Source: Larus michahellis (lineage: Eukaryota; Chordata; Aves; Charadriiformes; Laridae). From it: a DNA stretch of 64,000 bases. Location: NCBI RefSeq assembly GCF_964199755.1, contig NC_133896.1:104376301-104440300 (forward strand), written 5' to 3'. The notes beneath the pieces are model-generated. The model worked only from the letters and a program-made list of their open reading frames with translations. It was not told where the DNA came from and searched no databases. Shown here one piece after another: positions 47,316 through 59,949 of the stretch. The first letter of the stretch is position 1. The number at the start of each line of letters is the position of its first letter. A program made the translations under genes and the position numbers.

Positions 47316-49221
47316 CTAGAAATACAAACAAGTTATTAAAAGTAAGTTGCTCTCTCACATACCATTTTTCCTAACTCTGTACAAAACTGTGCATACTAAG
47401 TGAGGCTGGCAAACTGTCTCTTTCTTGCTAGGTTTATTATGCTTCCATAACAGACTATAGCTATAGCCATAATGATTTCCAGAGGTCTCTAAAAGGCACT
47501 TCGGCATGCCCTCAGTGAAAAACAAATTCTCTGCCTGCCTGCCTTTCTCATTCTCTCATGTGTCCTATGGATAACATGAAAAGGGATGCATGTCCAGGAA
47601 GGCAGAGAGAGAAACAGTCTGCAAATTTCCTATAAGCCAAACCAGGCTGCATGGTAAAATCCTATCTTAGAAAAAGACACCCAGGAAGACAAGAGATAAT
47701 CCTATCAGTTTCTTACATGCTATGATCAATTCATGTCACAATTGTCTTTTAATTGGCTATGCTGACAGGCGTTCGAGTCCCTCACTGTCTCTTCATCCCT
47801 CAAACCATTTTACTGTCTATCTTCTGTGTTGTTTCCAATTTTTCAATGTCATTTTCAAAATGCAGATGTGACAACTGGATGCAGCATATAGTATCAATCT
47901 TACTAAATGTCTGGTAGACAGAAAAAGATCAGATCCCTGGTAGCATTTCAATTCCTGCTTGTATGTGCAGGGATCATTCTTGTTTTCTCTGTGATTTTGT
48001 AGTAGTTGTGGAGATGGTGCTGCACGGGAAGAACAGATTCTGCCACTGGCTTGTTAGGATTCCAGCAAGCTTGATATTGACAGCTTGACACTTTTTAAGT
48101 CAAAGCTGTCCTGAATTCAGCCTACTTTTCTATAGTTACCATGTATACTCCAAACTCCTAGGTCTATAATTTTGTAGGTGGATGTAATGAAACACTTAAA
48201 TCCAGCTTATCAAATGATCGAACTAGTACTCTAGGTACCAATGTACATTGCTGTATTTTTATGTTTGATTATTTTTTAACCAATTTTCCAGTATCTTTCC
48301 AAGAATTACAACTTATCTACTTGCCCTTTTTGACAAAACAGCAATCTTCTGTTCTTCTGGAATTTCTTTGGAAATTATGCATTCCAAAAAAAAAAAAAAA
48401 AGGAAATGACAGCAGGCCCTCAAGTCTGGCCTCTTACAGAATTTAACATTATCCAAAACTGTCAGCATAATTCAGCATCAAATATATGACATTAAAATGG
48501 AATGAGGTTGTATTTTTTTTCTAACTATACAGTAAGAATTGCTAATTATGTTAATACACTGTCTTTACCTGGAATGGAATGAAGTGCACAGGTCATGGCC
48601 AATAATAACAGACACAAGCATGTACAGAAAAAAAAGTGTGCTGGGTGAGTAGAAGACAAATCTTTTTCTCCATTAAGAGCATTTTCAGATTCATTAATAG
48701 TTTCTTCTCCAATGAACTTCAAACTCCCAAAAGAGCAGCATCACTAATTAGGAGTGATTCAGCCTAAACCAGTGCAGTGTTTACCAGACAGAATTTCCAT
48801 GGTTACACTGTTAGCTGGTCGCACCACTCTAGACTCTTTTTTCAGCATGCTTAAAGGGTATGTGAAATTGGTTAGTGACCAAAACAAGCTTTACAGAGCT
48901 CTAGTAATGAAACAGAATCTAACATTATAGTCTCTTTTCTTCTTCTTTTGCTCTTTTTTTTTTTTTTATTTCCTGAATTGGTTTTAACTAACCTCAGGTC
49001 CTTGATCTGGTTCACTATACAGTTGCACGAATGTTTGCAGCGGTGTAAGGCTGTAGGTGGAATGAGTGGCCAGGGTGAAGCAGGACTGCATCTTTCAGAG
49101 GCAATGCAAGCCTGTGCTGACTTAGAGCATTTATGAAACTACTGGACTAAAGTCTTTCCTCTCTAGTCAACAGGCCATGTACTGTCATGTAATGGTGTCC
49201 TCCTTAAGTCTCACTTCCTAC

Positions 49222-49344
49222 CTCCGCAATCCCGTTTATTTGAATGCATGAAGTAGCCATCTTCACATAAGCAACGGTAGCTTCCAGGTAAATTAGAACA
49301 GCGTTGGCTACAACCTCCGTTTAAGTCTTCACATTCATTTATAT
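49222..49344 (-). CDS. PROS1: PROS1 exon 6: EGF2 (calcium-binding)
   Basis: The acceptor is TTCTTTCCAG and the donor GTAGGA. It encodes [18 protein letters not shown], then [19 protein letters not shown]. At 123 nt it is three codons shorter than in human, because the short insert after the second acidic residue in mammals is absent. The calcium-binding DINEC and all six cysteines are conserved. Intron 5 is only 151 bases (49345-49495). Confidence 0.98.
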
Positions 49345-49495
49345 CTGGAAAGAAAACAAAATAAAAATCTCTGCTAAGGGGAAGGCATTCATAGACCAAC
49401 TGTGGGTATACTTAACGATCTGATGCTATTCAATAACGGTACAACTATAACTGTGTCCCTAAGAACTAACAACATGATGAGAGTAGAGACTATAC

Positions 49496-49618
49496 CTTCT
49501 TCACATTTCTCTCCTTGCCATCCTGGTTTACAGACACATGTGTATTTGGCTTGTCCGTCTATGCAATCCTTATATCCATCTTTATGGCATGGCAGAGGGC
49601 TACACTGGTTTGAAATTT
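49496..49618 (-). CDS. PROS1: PROS1 exon 5: EGF1
   Basis: The acceptor is CATCCCACAG and the donor GTATAG, a slightly weak donor. At 123 nt it is identical in length to human. It encodes NQCSPLPCHKDGYKDC, then YTCVCKPGWQGEKCEE. The C-x-D-x4-Y-x-C pattern (CIDGQAKYTC) fits Asp beta-hydroxylation. EGF1 contacts activated protein C in mammals. No in-frame ATG lies within it, so it was placed by translation and phase. Confidence 0.97.
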
Positions 49619-52232
49619 CTGTGGGATGGAAACATTGGAAATACTTGTTATTTGCGGTTACTTTTCCTTAAGGATCAGTTTAGTCTTCCTTCTTCTCTTC
49701 CTACAGATACCTTTCATCTTTCATGAAACAGGAAAGGGCTTGATGCGTAACCTCAAGTACCCTATAACCACCTTGCTGCTAATTCTGTCAGCAAGAATTT
49801 GCAAGTGATTGAGAAAAAACAAAGCCACCAGTACTTTGTCAGAAAGAAAACAACTAGAAAACAAATGACTCACTAAACCATGTTAATCCCTGCAAAATGT
49901 GACCAAACATGGACTCGATACTATTTTCATTACATTTTAAGGACTTATTTAACTTTTTAAAGAACAGTGCTCTGTTCCATCATATTACCACAAATTTCGC
50001 TAGAAATACCAAAGTTTCAACAATGCCAAGAATTCAGAGTTACAGAGATCAGTTTCTCTGTTAGACACATCAGCATCTAACACTGTCACCTTTTATAAAT
50101 AACTGCGATGACAAATAAATTTGGATCTTAAAGAGCCACTGAAGACTCTTTATACATGCCGGCAAGACCTAAGAAAGCAAGGCTCAAAATACATAGGCTG
50201 GGGCTGAAAACACAGAATTCACTGCCTTTTTTGCTCTAACCAAAATAAGTAAAGTTCTTTTAACTTTTCCCACCGTTTTCATAATTTTACATCCATATAC
50301 CACATAATGCATCATTCTATTTGTGTCTTCTGAATATGTTGGTAGCTTTATAGATTATTTTTCTGCAGGCCTTCAAACATTACAAATATATTGTTTCTAC
50401 TTTAACATTATGTTCTTGTAAAGCTCTGCAATGTCATTCTGAGGCATGCTTTAAAAGAAAAAAGTAGTGTCCTAAAAGAACAGATAGCAGAATGAAAAGA
50501 AGAAAGGGTTTTGTGATGTTCAGATTCAAAAAAGTGGAATGAAGGGCAATGTTCCTGAAGACCAACACTTGCTATGAATCTGTACCTAAGGCCTCATTGG
50601 ATTTCTTAAAATATTTCTTACTTCACTCAAAAGAACTAAAGAACTGAGCCCCATAGAAAGTTTAGCTTTCTGTGACTAAGAAAGCTTAACAAAATCTGCG
50701 TTAGTATATTTGTCAATTAAATCTGCTTCTAATTAAATTCTGCTGCAAGTAAATACAAAAGCTCAGAGGCCAGCCAAGCTCCAAAATTATAGAGCACCTC
50801 TAGAATAGATCCTGCTTGTCAAGTAATATTTATATCGCAAACTAAAGGATTCCAGTTGCAGATGAAGACTGACAGAAGAAATTGTGCAGAAGAAATAAAA
50901 GGAATGGGGCTTATGTATGGCTCCTTCACAGCAATTTCCAAATGCAAGTTCTACAACTCCCAGTGTTTTTTCCTTTTTTGATTATTTACTGCTTTTGTAG
51001 GTGCAGGAATAAGTGTGGTATAGGTCTGGTATGAGCAAAGTATTTCATAGGTGACATATGTGGAGTTACCCTCGGAGTGTGCAACTGGTGAACAAACTTT
51101 ATGCATACTCTCTTTACTTCTCCTTTATCCTGGTAACCGAACAATAGTAATTTGATTTAATAATATGATTTTATAATTTGATTTTATGATATGAACCCAA
51201 ATGGACAAATACAGTTGCCATCAAGTAAACTAGTTATTTTCACTGGGTAATAATGAAACACCGCAGGTTCACACGACTCTGACAAATCCTTTCCTCCCAG
51301 GACCTCTAATAAGAGTGAGAAAGAATTATGTGAATGGGAGTAGTTTGTGACAGCAGTCACGTTGGCCAAGTGATCTGGAAAATATGTTCATCCATGACCA
51401 TGTGCAGTGTAATTACTAAGGATTTTTTTTGCCTTCCGTTGCTTTCAATGACAGAAACAGTGTCAGATGGTTAAGGATAAGTATCCCTGTTCAAACTAAC
51501 TGAAAGCTTCTTTGATGTAACCTGTCTGTAAAGGTTTAAGAGGTTTAGAGAGATTTTTCAACTGTGACAAGTAGGGAATAAGGTACAGATCTCTTCCTGT
51601 GAATTTACTAAATAAAACACAACACACACTGTACTTATAAACGTACAGGCGTTAAAAAAAAATATATATTTGAGCAACATCACAAGTTTCATGCTTTGTG
51701 ACCTTCTTGTGTCAATGACTACGTCTTCCAGCTAATATTTGAATTTTTCAGCTGGTAATGTTACTCACCTCATGAAGAGCTACAGTGTAACTACGGGCCA
51801 AAGAGTGGCACAAAGGAGAATCAAACCAGATGGTCTCTTCCTTTAACTGACAGAACAGGACTTCTGAGATGCAAAAAGTCAGGCATAACTATTAAAGATA
51901 TGGTAGAATACAGAGGATCTACTAGGGAACATCAGTGGGTTGGTGTAGGACACAATTCTATGTTTCTGGAAGAATTACGACTTCCATTTTGCAGTTAATT
52001 ATCTTTTCCAGCATGCTTTATAAAGTTAAAAACAGTCACTTACACAACTTGCTCTGAAAATGCTTGGTCTCGCCTAATATTTTTTGTCAATTTCTGTTCC
52101 AGATTATTGAGTTTGCCTCAGTTAAATGGAGATTGGTCTCTTTTTCTGCCTATGTGAACTGCTTTCGAGCCATGTATGCGTGTGGTCTTAGATCTGAGTG
52201 CATTAAGTAAAATATCTAACAGCAGCGCTTAC
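49619..52232 (-). other. PROS1: PROS1 intron 4
   Basis: An intron of 2.6 kb with donor GTAAGC, AT-rich. No repeat family or other exon is recognised. Confidence 0.8.
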
Positions 52233-52319
52233 CATTGACACAAGCCCTCAGGTCAGCTGGAGAATCTGGAGTAACTGCAGTAACCCTGAAAACCCCTGCT
52301 CGATGGGAGGCAAGGCAGC
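52233..52319 (-). CDS. PROS1: PROS1 exon 4: thrombin-sensitive region
   Basis: The acceptor is GCATTTGCAG and the donor GTAAGC. At 87 nt it is identical in length to human. With the preceding base it encodes a 29-residue loop between two cysteines: SCLASHRAGVFRV, then PADLRACVN. Arginines that could serve as protease sites are present, but the loop interior differs strongly from mammals while exon size and both Cys are kept. Intron 3 is 331 bases (52320-52650). Confidence 0.96.
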
Positions 52320-52650
52320 CTGCAAATGCAAACCCACACAATCTGCTTACGATACAAACACTTATTTAAAATGAAATTACAACAGCTTATGCACGGCATC
52401 TTCAAAGAGTCTGTTCTCACAGCCTGAATCAGAAAACTTGTCTGGGCATATTAAGGACAGCTGATCACATACCAACCGCCTGAGTGCCTCTGCTAGGATC
52501 TAAGCACACACAACTGCCTAGGAGCCACCATGCATTATAACCAGCACGGAAATCATTCAAGCGCTATGGGCGGAATAACTAAACTAGTATTACCCAAATA
52601 AGACAACCAGTGAATGATATACTAGAGTTGTTCAGGTTATTCATACTTAC

Positions 52651-52675
52651 TTAAATATTTGGGATAAAAGTATTC
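52651..52675 (-). CDS. PROS1: PROS1 exon 3: 25-nt micro-exon, end of Gla domain
   Basis: The acceptor is CTTTTTGCAG and the donor GTAAGT. Its 25 bases encode EYFYPKYL plus one base, the aromatic stack that ends Gla domains in coagulation factors. It is the same size as in the mammalian gene. It begins with Glu where human has Asp, which adds a possible carboxylation site. Intron 2 is 52676-53766. Confidence 0.97.
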
Positions 52676-53766
52676 CTGCAAAAAGAAAAGAAAAATAAAG
52701 AGTAAGAAAAATCTAAGGTAGATAGAATTATAGCAAACTATATCACTGACTATGTTCTAAAATATATTGGTATTACAACTACAAAAGAAGCAAAAAAGAA
52801 AAAGTCACTCTGACTCATAGAATATAGACCAAGTTTTCTATATCACTATTGTTTAAGCTAAGATACCAGATTATTTAATAAACACAAGACTCAGTGAAGG
52901 GTTGAAGATACTGCACTGAATTGGACTTTGCTTTCAAAGCGAAGGCAATTAAAATGAATTGGGTGTCAAAGTGACTTTGAAAATTGTCTCTTTAAATGGG
53001 AGGATCTTGCCCAGTGTTGTTACTGGATGCAGAGCAGCCTCCTTTATTTCCCTCCTTCACCCTAAAATAAACAAAAACCCCTGGAATAGGCTGAAGATCT
53101 CACATGCAATTCATAACAAACAAAGTTTGGTTACTAAAACAGAAATTGTTAAAAACAACTTATTATTGTTTATTATTATTGATTACTGAAACTATTTGAT
53201 CTTAACAATCAGTATATCCAAATACATGCAGTATTATCGAAGACAGAAGATGGACTTGATATAGTTTGCGAGACAAGAATTCATTTTAACCACATATATT
53301 TTGTAATAACCCTTTTATAGTACACAGCTGAATAAAATATACCTAACACTAAATAGTGTGCAGTGGGAATGAACTGAGGAACAAAGCTCTCCCCATTAGG
53401 AAGAAAGCTTGCAGTGATACCTCCAGTCCCCTCATTAAAAAGGCTGCACTGCCATGCATCCTCTGTGTAAAATTTTAATTGAAGCCAACACCGTTTTCCC
53501 ACATGGAATGCTTGCAGACAACTGTGGTCTAAAACTGGTGATCCGTACTGGAAATTAAAATAATATCTACTCAACTATTCTCTTTGCTTATACAGTCTTC
53601 ATTATTAATTGTGCAGGTTCTATACACAAAATAATTGCAGACCAATTTGTGGTCTGCATGGTGGCGTTTCTTTTTAGCTTTGCAGTGTGAATTATATGTA
53701 CTTCTAGCTTTCCCCCTGCAAAAAACTACTATCTATCTCACAGATATTCATCAGATAGATACTCAC

Positions 53767-53924
53767 AGTTTCAGGATTATTTTCAAAGATTTCTCTGGCT
53801 TCTTCCTTATTGCATAATTCTTCAATGCACTCTCTTTCTAAGTTTCCCTTCTTACTTTCTTCCATAAAAGAATTTGCTCGACGTTTCCTCACCAGGAACT
53901 GAGAGGCGTACTGCTGAGACAAAA
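53767..53924 (-). CDS. PROS1: PROS1 exon 2: propeptide and Gla domain
   Basis: The acceptor is TTCTACAAAG and the donor GTGAGT. At 158 nt it is identical in length to human. It encodes the propeptide (FLSQQYASQFLVRKRR), which carries the gamma-carboxylase recognition Phe and Ala and the furin-type RKRR site. The Gla domain with GNLERECIEELCNKEEARE follows. Eleven Glu in this exon are available for carboxylation, and the Cys pair of the disulfide loop is present. Carboxylated Glu bind calcium and phosphatidylserine membranes. Confidence 0.98.
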
Positions 53925-54520
53925 CTTTGTAGAAACAAAGGAGCTCTGTTATTTATTTATTAACAGTTGAAAAACACTGTAAGCACTGAACAAATATGAG
54001 AATCTAACACAAAAATGTGAATTAAATGCTTAGTCAGGAGTTGCTGTTTGCAATCATTTTAGAAAATCTGGGCAAGAAATCCTAGGAGTCTGTTTTCTGT
54101 ATGTAGGGTAGCTGTTTCTGACCAAAAAATCCTGAGTCATCAAAAAACCATTTGCGCAACGCTACGCCTGAAGCATAATTTAAATGTCATATTCAGGACA
54201 AGATATTTTTTTTAGCTATGGATATTCTAAATGTGAGATATGTGACCAATAAATGGAAAAATGCTGTGAAGCCTTTTATATTCTGATTCTACTTAACTTC
54301 TGAGAGATGAAAAATGTGTCTTATAAAATCAGGCTACCTGCTATATGTAATTAACATAAATGTTATTTTATTTTTCAGAACCATAAAGAACAAGACAAAG
54401 TAAAATGTGGGAATGATATCCTGAGAAATATCAAGGCAGACAACCTACAAATATAGTCACAATTTACCAAGACAAAATACAATCCTAACCAACTTTTATA
54501 TTTCAGATCCGTCATGCTAT

Positions 54521-54778
54521 CATAGAATCACAGAATTGGTTGGAAGGGACCCTTCAGATCACCTAGTCCAACCATCAACCTAAAACTCACAAAAACCATC
54601 ACTAAACCATAACTCTAAGCACTACGTCTACCTGTCTTTTAAATATCTCCAGGGATAACGATTTCACCACTTCCATGGGCGGCCTGTTCCAATGCTTGAT
54701 AACTCTTTCAGTGTAAAAATTTTTCCTAATATCTAATCTAAACCTCCCCTCACACAACTTGAGGCCGTTTCCTCTTGT
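54521..54778 (-). mobile_element. CR1 LINE 3' end in PROS1 intron 1
   Basis: A minus-strand CR1 of about 260 bases beginning at its tail (TCATAGAATCACAGAATTGG as read on plus). It is more diverged than the other copies in the window, and its coding frame is broken. Confidence 0.9.
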
Positions 54779-57700
54779 ATGTATGACGCCTTATGTGTCA
54801 TTACTTGATTTTCATGTATCTTGTTATTGTCATCTTATTGACTTTTACACAAATTGTAAACAAATAAGCAAGTTGAGAAATCATATTAAAAATGAAAGAT
54901 GCCCGTTTCCTTCGATGTTCTTTGTAGAGCACACAACACTACAGGAACAGCAACTAAATTAGACTTCCTTGTTAGTCTAATTTTTGGACATACCTTGTGA
55001 TTAAGAGAAAAATGGATGAGCATAATTGGAAAAAGTCTAGCTCATAGGGTTAAAGAGCATGGCCAACGTATGTTAATTAGACAGCACCATACTTCTACAC
55101 TTGCCCTTCTTTTATCAGCCTTTGCACAACTTAACCTCTCAGACTAGCACAACTGCATGAGGGTCATGACACCTGCAGTGAAAACCATATACAGTGTACA
55201 CACGTATTCATCGCTAGTCTACCAAGAAGATCAATTCAAGCAGACACAGTCAATTCAGTACTGTTTATGAGCACGTAATACCTCAAACCCAAAGTGCCTT
55301 TACAAGACGTGCCAGCAGCCAAGTGCCAGAGAACAGCCTCCAAATGTCTGTGCTCTAACAGGAAAGAAAAAACTTAAAAAGTTTATTAGAAAGAGCAGTT
55401 AATGAGGCACAGAACTTGAAGCGAGAATAGCTTTCAGGTGACAGATGTAACGAAAACCATATCATCCTAAACACATTACTAAAGGTCTCTATCAAGTGAT
55501 GGGGAACAGAACTTAAGCACTCTGAAGTGCTGCAACGCTGGAAAATGACCTGAAGAAACCCTTCTGTTACAGCATCCTAAATGTATTTGATGGTGGGATA
55601 AACGTGTCACTTCAAACTGATCTGTTTGCTTTCATTCTGCTAAGAATCTTTCTGGTAAGGCAATAGGTAAGATTTCCTGATGTAAGGTGGACCCTACTAC
55701 AGCATACCCCTGAAGTTTTGAAGCACACCTTTATCTCAGAGGGCAACCGGCAAGTTGCTTAGAAATGCAAGGAGGATAAGTCAGCTTGTGCCCTTCCCCA
55801 CTACTAAGCGTATGAGCAAGGGAGTTTGCTATTTGAGGATTCATTTCTTATATACGTGTTGATGTACATGGTGGTCTCACCGGAGAATGTAAAGAAGTCT
55901 GTAAGGTGACAACTGATCCTCTAGAAAGCTGGTCATGGAAAGAAAAGTCTTACCTTACTTTCTGGGCCCCCACTCCCAGAAATTCTTGGCACAAAAGAAA
56001 TGATTCAATCCTGCTTTCTTCTTCTACTGTTTCCCACTTTCACGAATGTTAAGGTATGCCATAAGTACCTCTCAAGGGCTATTAACAACGCATTTCAAGA
56101 GCTGGATTTGGATTCTCTGGTTGTTACATATCCTTCATACAGCAGTTAGGAGAAGCTTTTTCTCAATCCACAAGCCCACCACTAACCTATCATCATCTGC
56201 CAGGAGACTGGCAAAAGCACAGCAAGATCACAGGACAAGAAGGGCCTCATGAGAGCTCTTCTGAGCCCTAACTGCACTGGAAGCATACCCAGAAAAACAT
56301 TTTGTTAATTTATTTATCACCAACTGTTGCTAGCAGTGTCATTTTCATTAATTTGGGTAAATGGCTGTATTTGTCATTACATAAAAGCAGGCTAATAAGA
56401 AGGATGCAGAAAGTCCATCTGTTGTGATGCAAAAGGAGTGACAACAAAATAGTAAAATTGTGCATTGTACCCACCGATTTTGTTTACGTTGGAGATTTCT
56501 ACCAGCGCAAGCATGCTGACGTAGCTTTGGGGCAGAGGCTCTGTGGTGTAGATGAGGTCTAATTCATAGCTAACTTTAAACAATCTTGTTTTGACCTTTA
56601 GCTACATCATTCTCATTTTGACACAGTTTTTCAGTAAATAAAGCACAAGAAAATTCCAAGTGCAGGGAATGTTCTTGAGCACATTACACCAGATGTTACA
56701 CTCCTACCTCATGTTTTCAATACAGTGGGGTAATGGAAACAGGTCTTTTCCCTGACATCCTGGTAGTTCAGCCTTCTCCTAAGGTGATTTCCTATGACTT
56801 CTGAGTTTAAATAAAACATGTAACTCGATGTAAATTACATATTTTTATTGCAAATATTTCAATTCCCATGCATGAAATTAGGATTGTATTTACTCAACTG
56901 GCTTTCCCTTACAAAGATTATGACAGGACCTTTATTAAAAAAAAACAACAAACAACCCAGATGATTGCTGCTCCTGCCAGTTTGATTACAGGAAACTCCA
57001 GCCCACTTCTGGCCCTGCCAAACCAATAGTTAACCCTTAAGGAACTCCGTGTGCTTCATTTGGTTATCACCGAAGCCTTATGGAATTCAATAGCTTTACG
57101 ATTTCAGTAAGTGTTGTACAGACACTGTGTAGTGATTACTTATCAAGCACCTGTTTAGAAGTAATGCTACTGAAAAAGAAAAATAATGGGGGGAGAGGAT
57201 GAGATTCACTGGTTTCTTACAGCTGTTTTGTAGTGCAGATGCAGCTAAAAACCTGCCTAAGTGGGCTAGTTAAACATAGCTAAGAGCTGCTTACCTAATT
57301 CCACAGTTGTGGAAAGCAGTTGTAGCCTACTAGTGCTCTCTGACCGCTAAACTGAATAAAAAGGACATGTGATACCACTGTAGAAAGTGGCATCATCTTG
57401 TTTGTACAGCTGTTATATTGCAATCAGCTCCATAGCTCCAGCCACTGGAGTCTCACGAAATGCTCATCAGTGACATAAGCTTTATGTAGACAACAAAATA
57501 AAGCCAACCAATTACTAATGTTTGCCAGTTCCTTCTCCATCTTATCCAAAATGTGTTGGGCCACTAGATGTTGGACCAAATGCAGACACACTAAGACTAG
57601 CAGAGAGGCAACTTTCCTTTATAGTTACTGAATGGTACAAGCTGCATTATGAAGATCTTTCTGTTTTCTCCCTTTTTTTCACTGTTCCAGAAATCCCTGG

Positions 57701-58284
57701 CCAGGAGCCAGGGACAGGAAAGCAACTACATGGACCACAGATATTTTGCATGAGTAGGACAACTTCTAATTTCCCACTGTTCATAAAAGAGAAAATTGAC
57801 AAGGTATGCAACGGGGCAGATAAATGGAACAGAAAATGTGACGAAAACAGGAGAAAAGAACATTACGAAATATTTATTAGAAGATTTATTTTTAGGACCT
57901 GTTCAAAAATGCTATAAAATGAACTTTCATCTTTCCATACTGTTCCCTTCATAGTCAGAATCCCTAGCATTCAAACAGAAGTCCGAATAGTAAACATTAG
58001 TTTTTTCTTCTGTTTAATCATTAGTAAAAGACGTCAGAAACTGGCTTACTTTGAGCTCCAATTCTGCTTGTTCCAGATACATGTTGTCTTCTTTTAGTAC
58101 TATGCTCAAAGACTATAGTGTCAAAGACCTAAGCTTTGATTTTTGTATTTATTTGTGGCAGCATGTAGTTCTTACTTAGGCTGATAGGTCTGAACTTATC
58201 AAGAGAGTCCAGGCTGCTTGTGTGGACTCCACAATAACGTCACTCTTCTGAGACCATGATCTATTGAGTAGTTTTCTTCCAAGC
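54779..58284 (-). other. PROS1: PROS1 intron 1, central part
   Basis: The 5.25-kb intron 1 spans 53925-59175. Between its two CR1 copies I see AT-rich DNA with unsupported short frames, including an unconvincing 131-codon plus-strand frame at 57522-57917, and no recognised element. Confidence 0.7.
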
Positions 58285-58735
58285 GAATCATAGAATGGTT
58301 TGGGGTAGAAGGGACCTTAAAGATCACGTAGTTCCAAGCCCCCTGCCATGGGCAGGAACACCTCCCACTACACCAGGTTACTCCAGTAATGTTTGTCCCA
58401 TCCAGCCTGGCCTTGAACACTTTCAGGGATGGGCCATCCACAGCTTCTCTGGGCAACCTGTTCCAGTGCCTTACCACCCTCATGGTGAAAAATTTCTTCC
58501 TAATAACTGATCTAAACCTACCCTCTTCCAGTTTGAAGCCATTATCCTCATCCTATCACTGCACGCCCTTGTAAAAAGTCCCTCTCCAACTGTCCTGTAC
58601 TTTGTACAGCTTTTTTTTTTACTAGAAAGCTCCTACGAGGTCTCCCCAGAGCCTTCTCTTCTCCAAGCTGAACAACCCCAACTTTTTCATCCTGTCTTCA
58701 CAGGAGGGGTGCTCCAGCCTTCTGACAATGAGCCA
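58285..58735 (-). mobile_element. CR1 LINE 3' end next to the PROS1 CpG island
   Basis: A minus-strand CR1 of about 450 bases starting at its TCATAGAATGG tail. It retains pieces of C-terminal ORF2 sequence ([20 protein letters not shown] type) interrupted by frame changes. Its right end lies within tens of bases of the CpG island that contains PROS1 exon 1. Confidence 0.92.
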
Positions 58736-59175
58736 AGAGCTATTTGAAGGCACAGCTCCGAGCTGCAGAGCTGCGTTTTCGTCCGCAAACGGCTTCTGAG
58801 CCGCGATCAGACTCCAAACTCCGCTGCCCCAACAGTAACGGCTGGCTTCGAGAAAGCAGCCAAAACCGATGGGATCAAGGCTCCCCGCCGCCGCAGCGGC
58901 CCGGTGGCACCTACCCGGGAAGGGAGGAAGGCGATGCACCGGACCGCGGGGATGGGCCGCCCCTCGCCTCGCTGCTGAGGCGCCCGCCTGCAACACCCCC
59001 GTCCCCACTCCCACGGGGGACGGAGCCGGCCCCCCGCTCGGCACCTCGCCCCCGGCCCCAAGGCGCCCCCGGCGCTGAGGGACGGGCGGTTGGGAGCGCG
59101 AGGGCCGCCAACGGACACCGGCCCGCGCTCCCCAGCCCTGCTGGCTCCCCCCCGCCCCAACCTCGCCTCACTCAC

Positions 59176-59254
59176 AGGTCGCGGCCTCCGCGAGGGCGAT
59201 GGCCACCGCCAGGCCCGCCAGCAGCGGGAGGCACCGCCTGCCCCGCGGCCTCAT
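59176..59254 (-). CDS. PROS1: PROS1 exon 1: signal peptide
   Basis: It starts at ATG 59254 with G at -3 and encodes 26 residues plus one base. MRPRGRRCLPLLAGLAVAIA is a basic start followed by a hydrophobic core, and then a short AEAAT cleavage region. The donor is T|GTGAGT at 59175. The frame stays open upstream to an earlier in-frame ATG at 59716, but only this ATG gives a signal peptide matching protein S. The exon joins exon 2 in phase 1. Confidence 0.94.
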
Positions 59255-59949
59255 CGCTACCGGGGGGGGGCGGCCGGGACCGGGCACCGCGCCGTGACTG
59301 CGAGGCGCCTCCTCTGGGCGGCGGGGCCGGGCGAGCTCTCTGGGGGCGGGAGGGAGGGGCAGCGGGGCGGGGGGAGGCTGGGCCCTGTCCGGGTAGCGTT
59401 GTCCTGCGGGAGCGTCAACAGGGCGCCGGGCGCAGCGCTGCCGGCGGTTCGAGCCTGACCCGCGGCCGCGCCGCGCCGAGGGGCGGCCCCGAGCATCCTC
59501 CCCAGGGAGCAGCTCCCGCCGCGCACAACCAGCGAGAGGCGGCAAACCACGGAGGGCCCCGCACCGTCGGGAGAAGGGCGGAGCGGGGCCGGCGGCGGAC
59601 AGTACTGTAGGGTCGCGCCGTTGTTTATTTTGGGGGGGCGGGGGGGAGACCGGGCACGGGGGATAGCGTTGCTGCCTCGCCCCCTTACAGCTGATTGGCT
59701 GATCCTCCCCGGGCACCGGGGTAGCTACCCGCTCCTATTGGTTAGCCGCGGGCCTGCCCTCCCCCGCCTCTCCGTCCGAGCATCGGTGTTGCCTGCCTTC
59801 GCGCTCCGCTGCTGCCGCCGCCAATTTTGTCCCTTCCCGGCGCCCGTCGGCGGTAACCAGGGGTTACCGGCCTGGTTACGCGTCCCCACTGCCTCGGAGA
59901 TCGCGGCTTCGACCAATGAGAGGCTTCGCGTGAGCGGGGCGCCGGGCAC

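Larger units (their letters stand above)
23022..59254 (-). other. PROS1: PROS1 gene, coding span (15 exons)
   Basis: Vitamin K-dependent protein S, a secreted plasma anticoagulant. It is the cofactor of activated protein C and TFPI, and a bridging ligand for TAM receptors on phosphatidylserine membranes. Fifteen coding exons of 79, 158, 25, 87, 123, 123, 126, 122, 119, 190, 168, 169, 149, 214 and 146 nt total 1,998 nt, or 665 residues plus stop (human 676). Exons 2, 3, 4, 5, 7, 8 and 10 have the same lengths as in the human gene; the others differ by whole codons, or by a one-base shift between exons 11 and 12. The span is about 36 kb, much shorter than in mammals, as usual for birds. Intron 9 (32017-38196) hosts an antisense ERV, and introns 1, 2 and 14 hold or adjoin CR1 pieces. 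No frameshift or premature stop was found. Confidence 0.97.

Noticed and set aside
47767..47780. B-box-like GTTCGAGTCC
   Set aside because: No A-box at the right distance upstream, and no acceptor stem.
57522..57917. 131-codon plus-strand frame in PROS1 intron 1
   Set aside because: No recognisable domain, ordinary AT-rich composition and no promoter or splice context.
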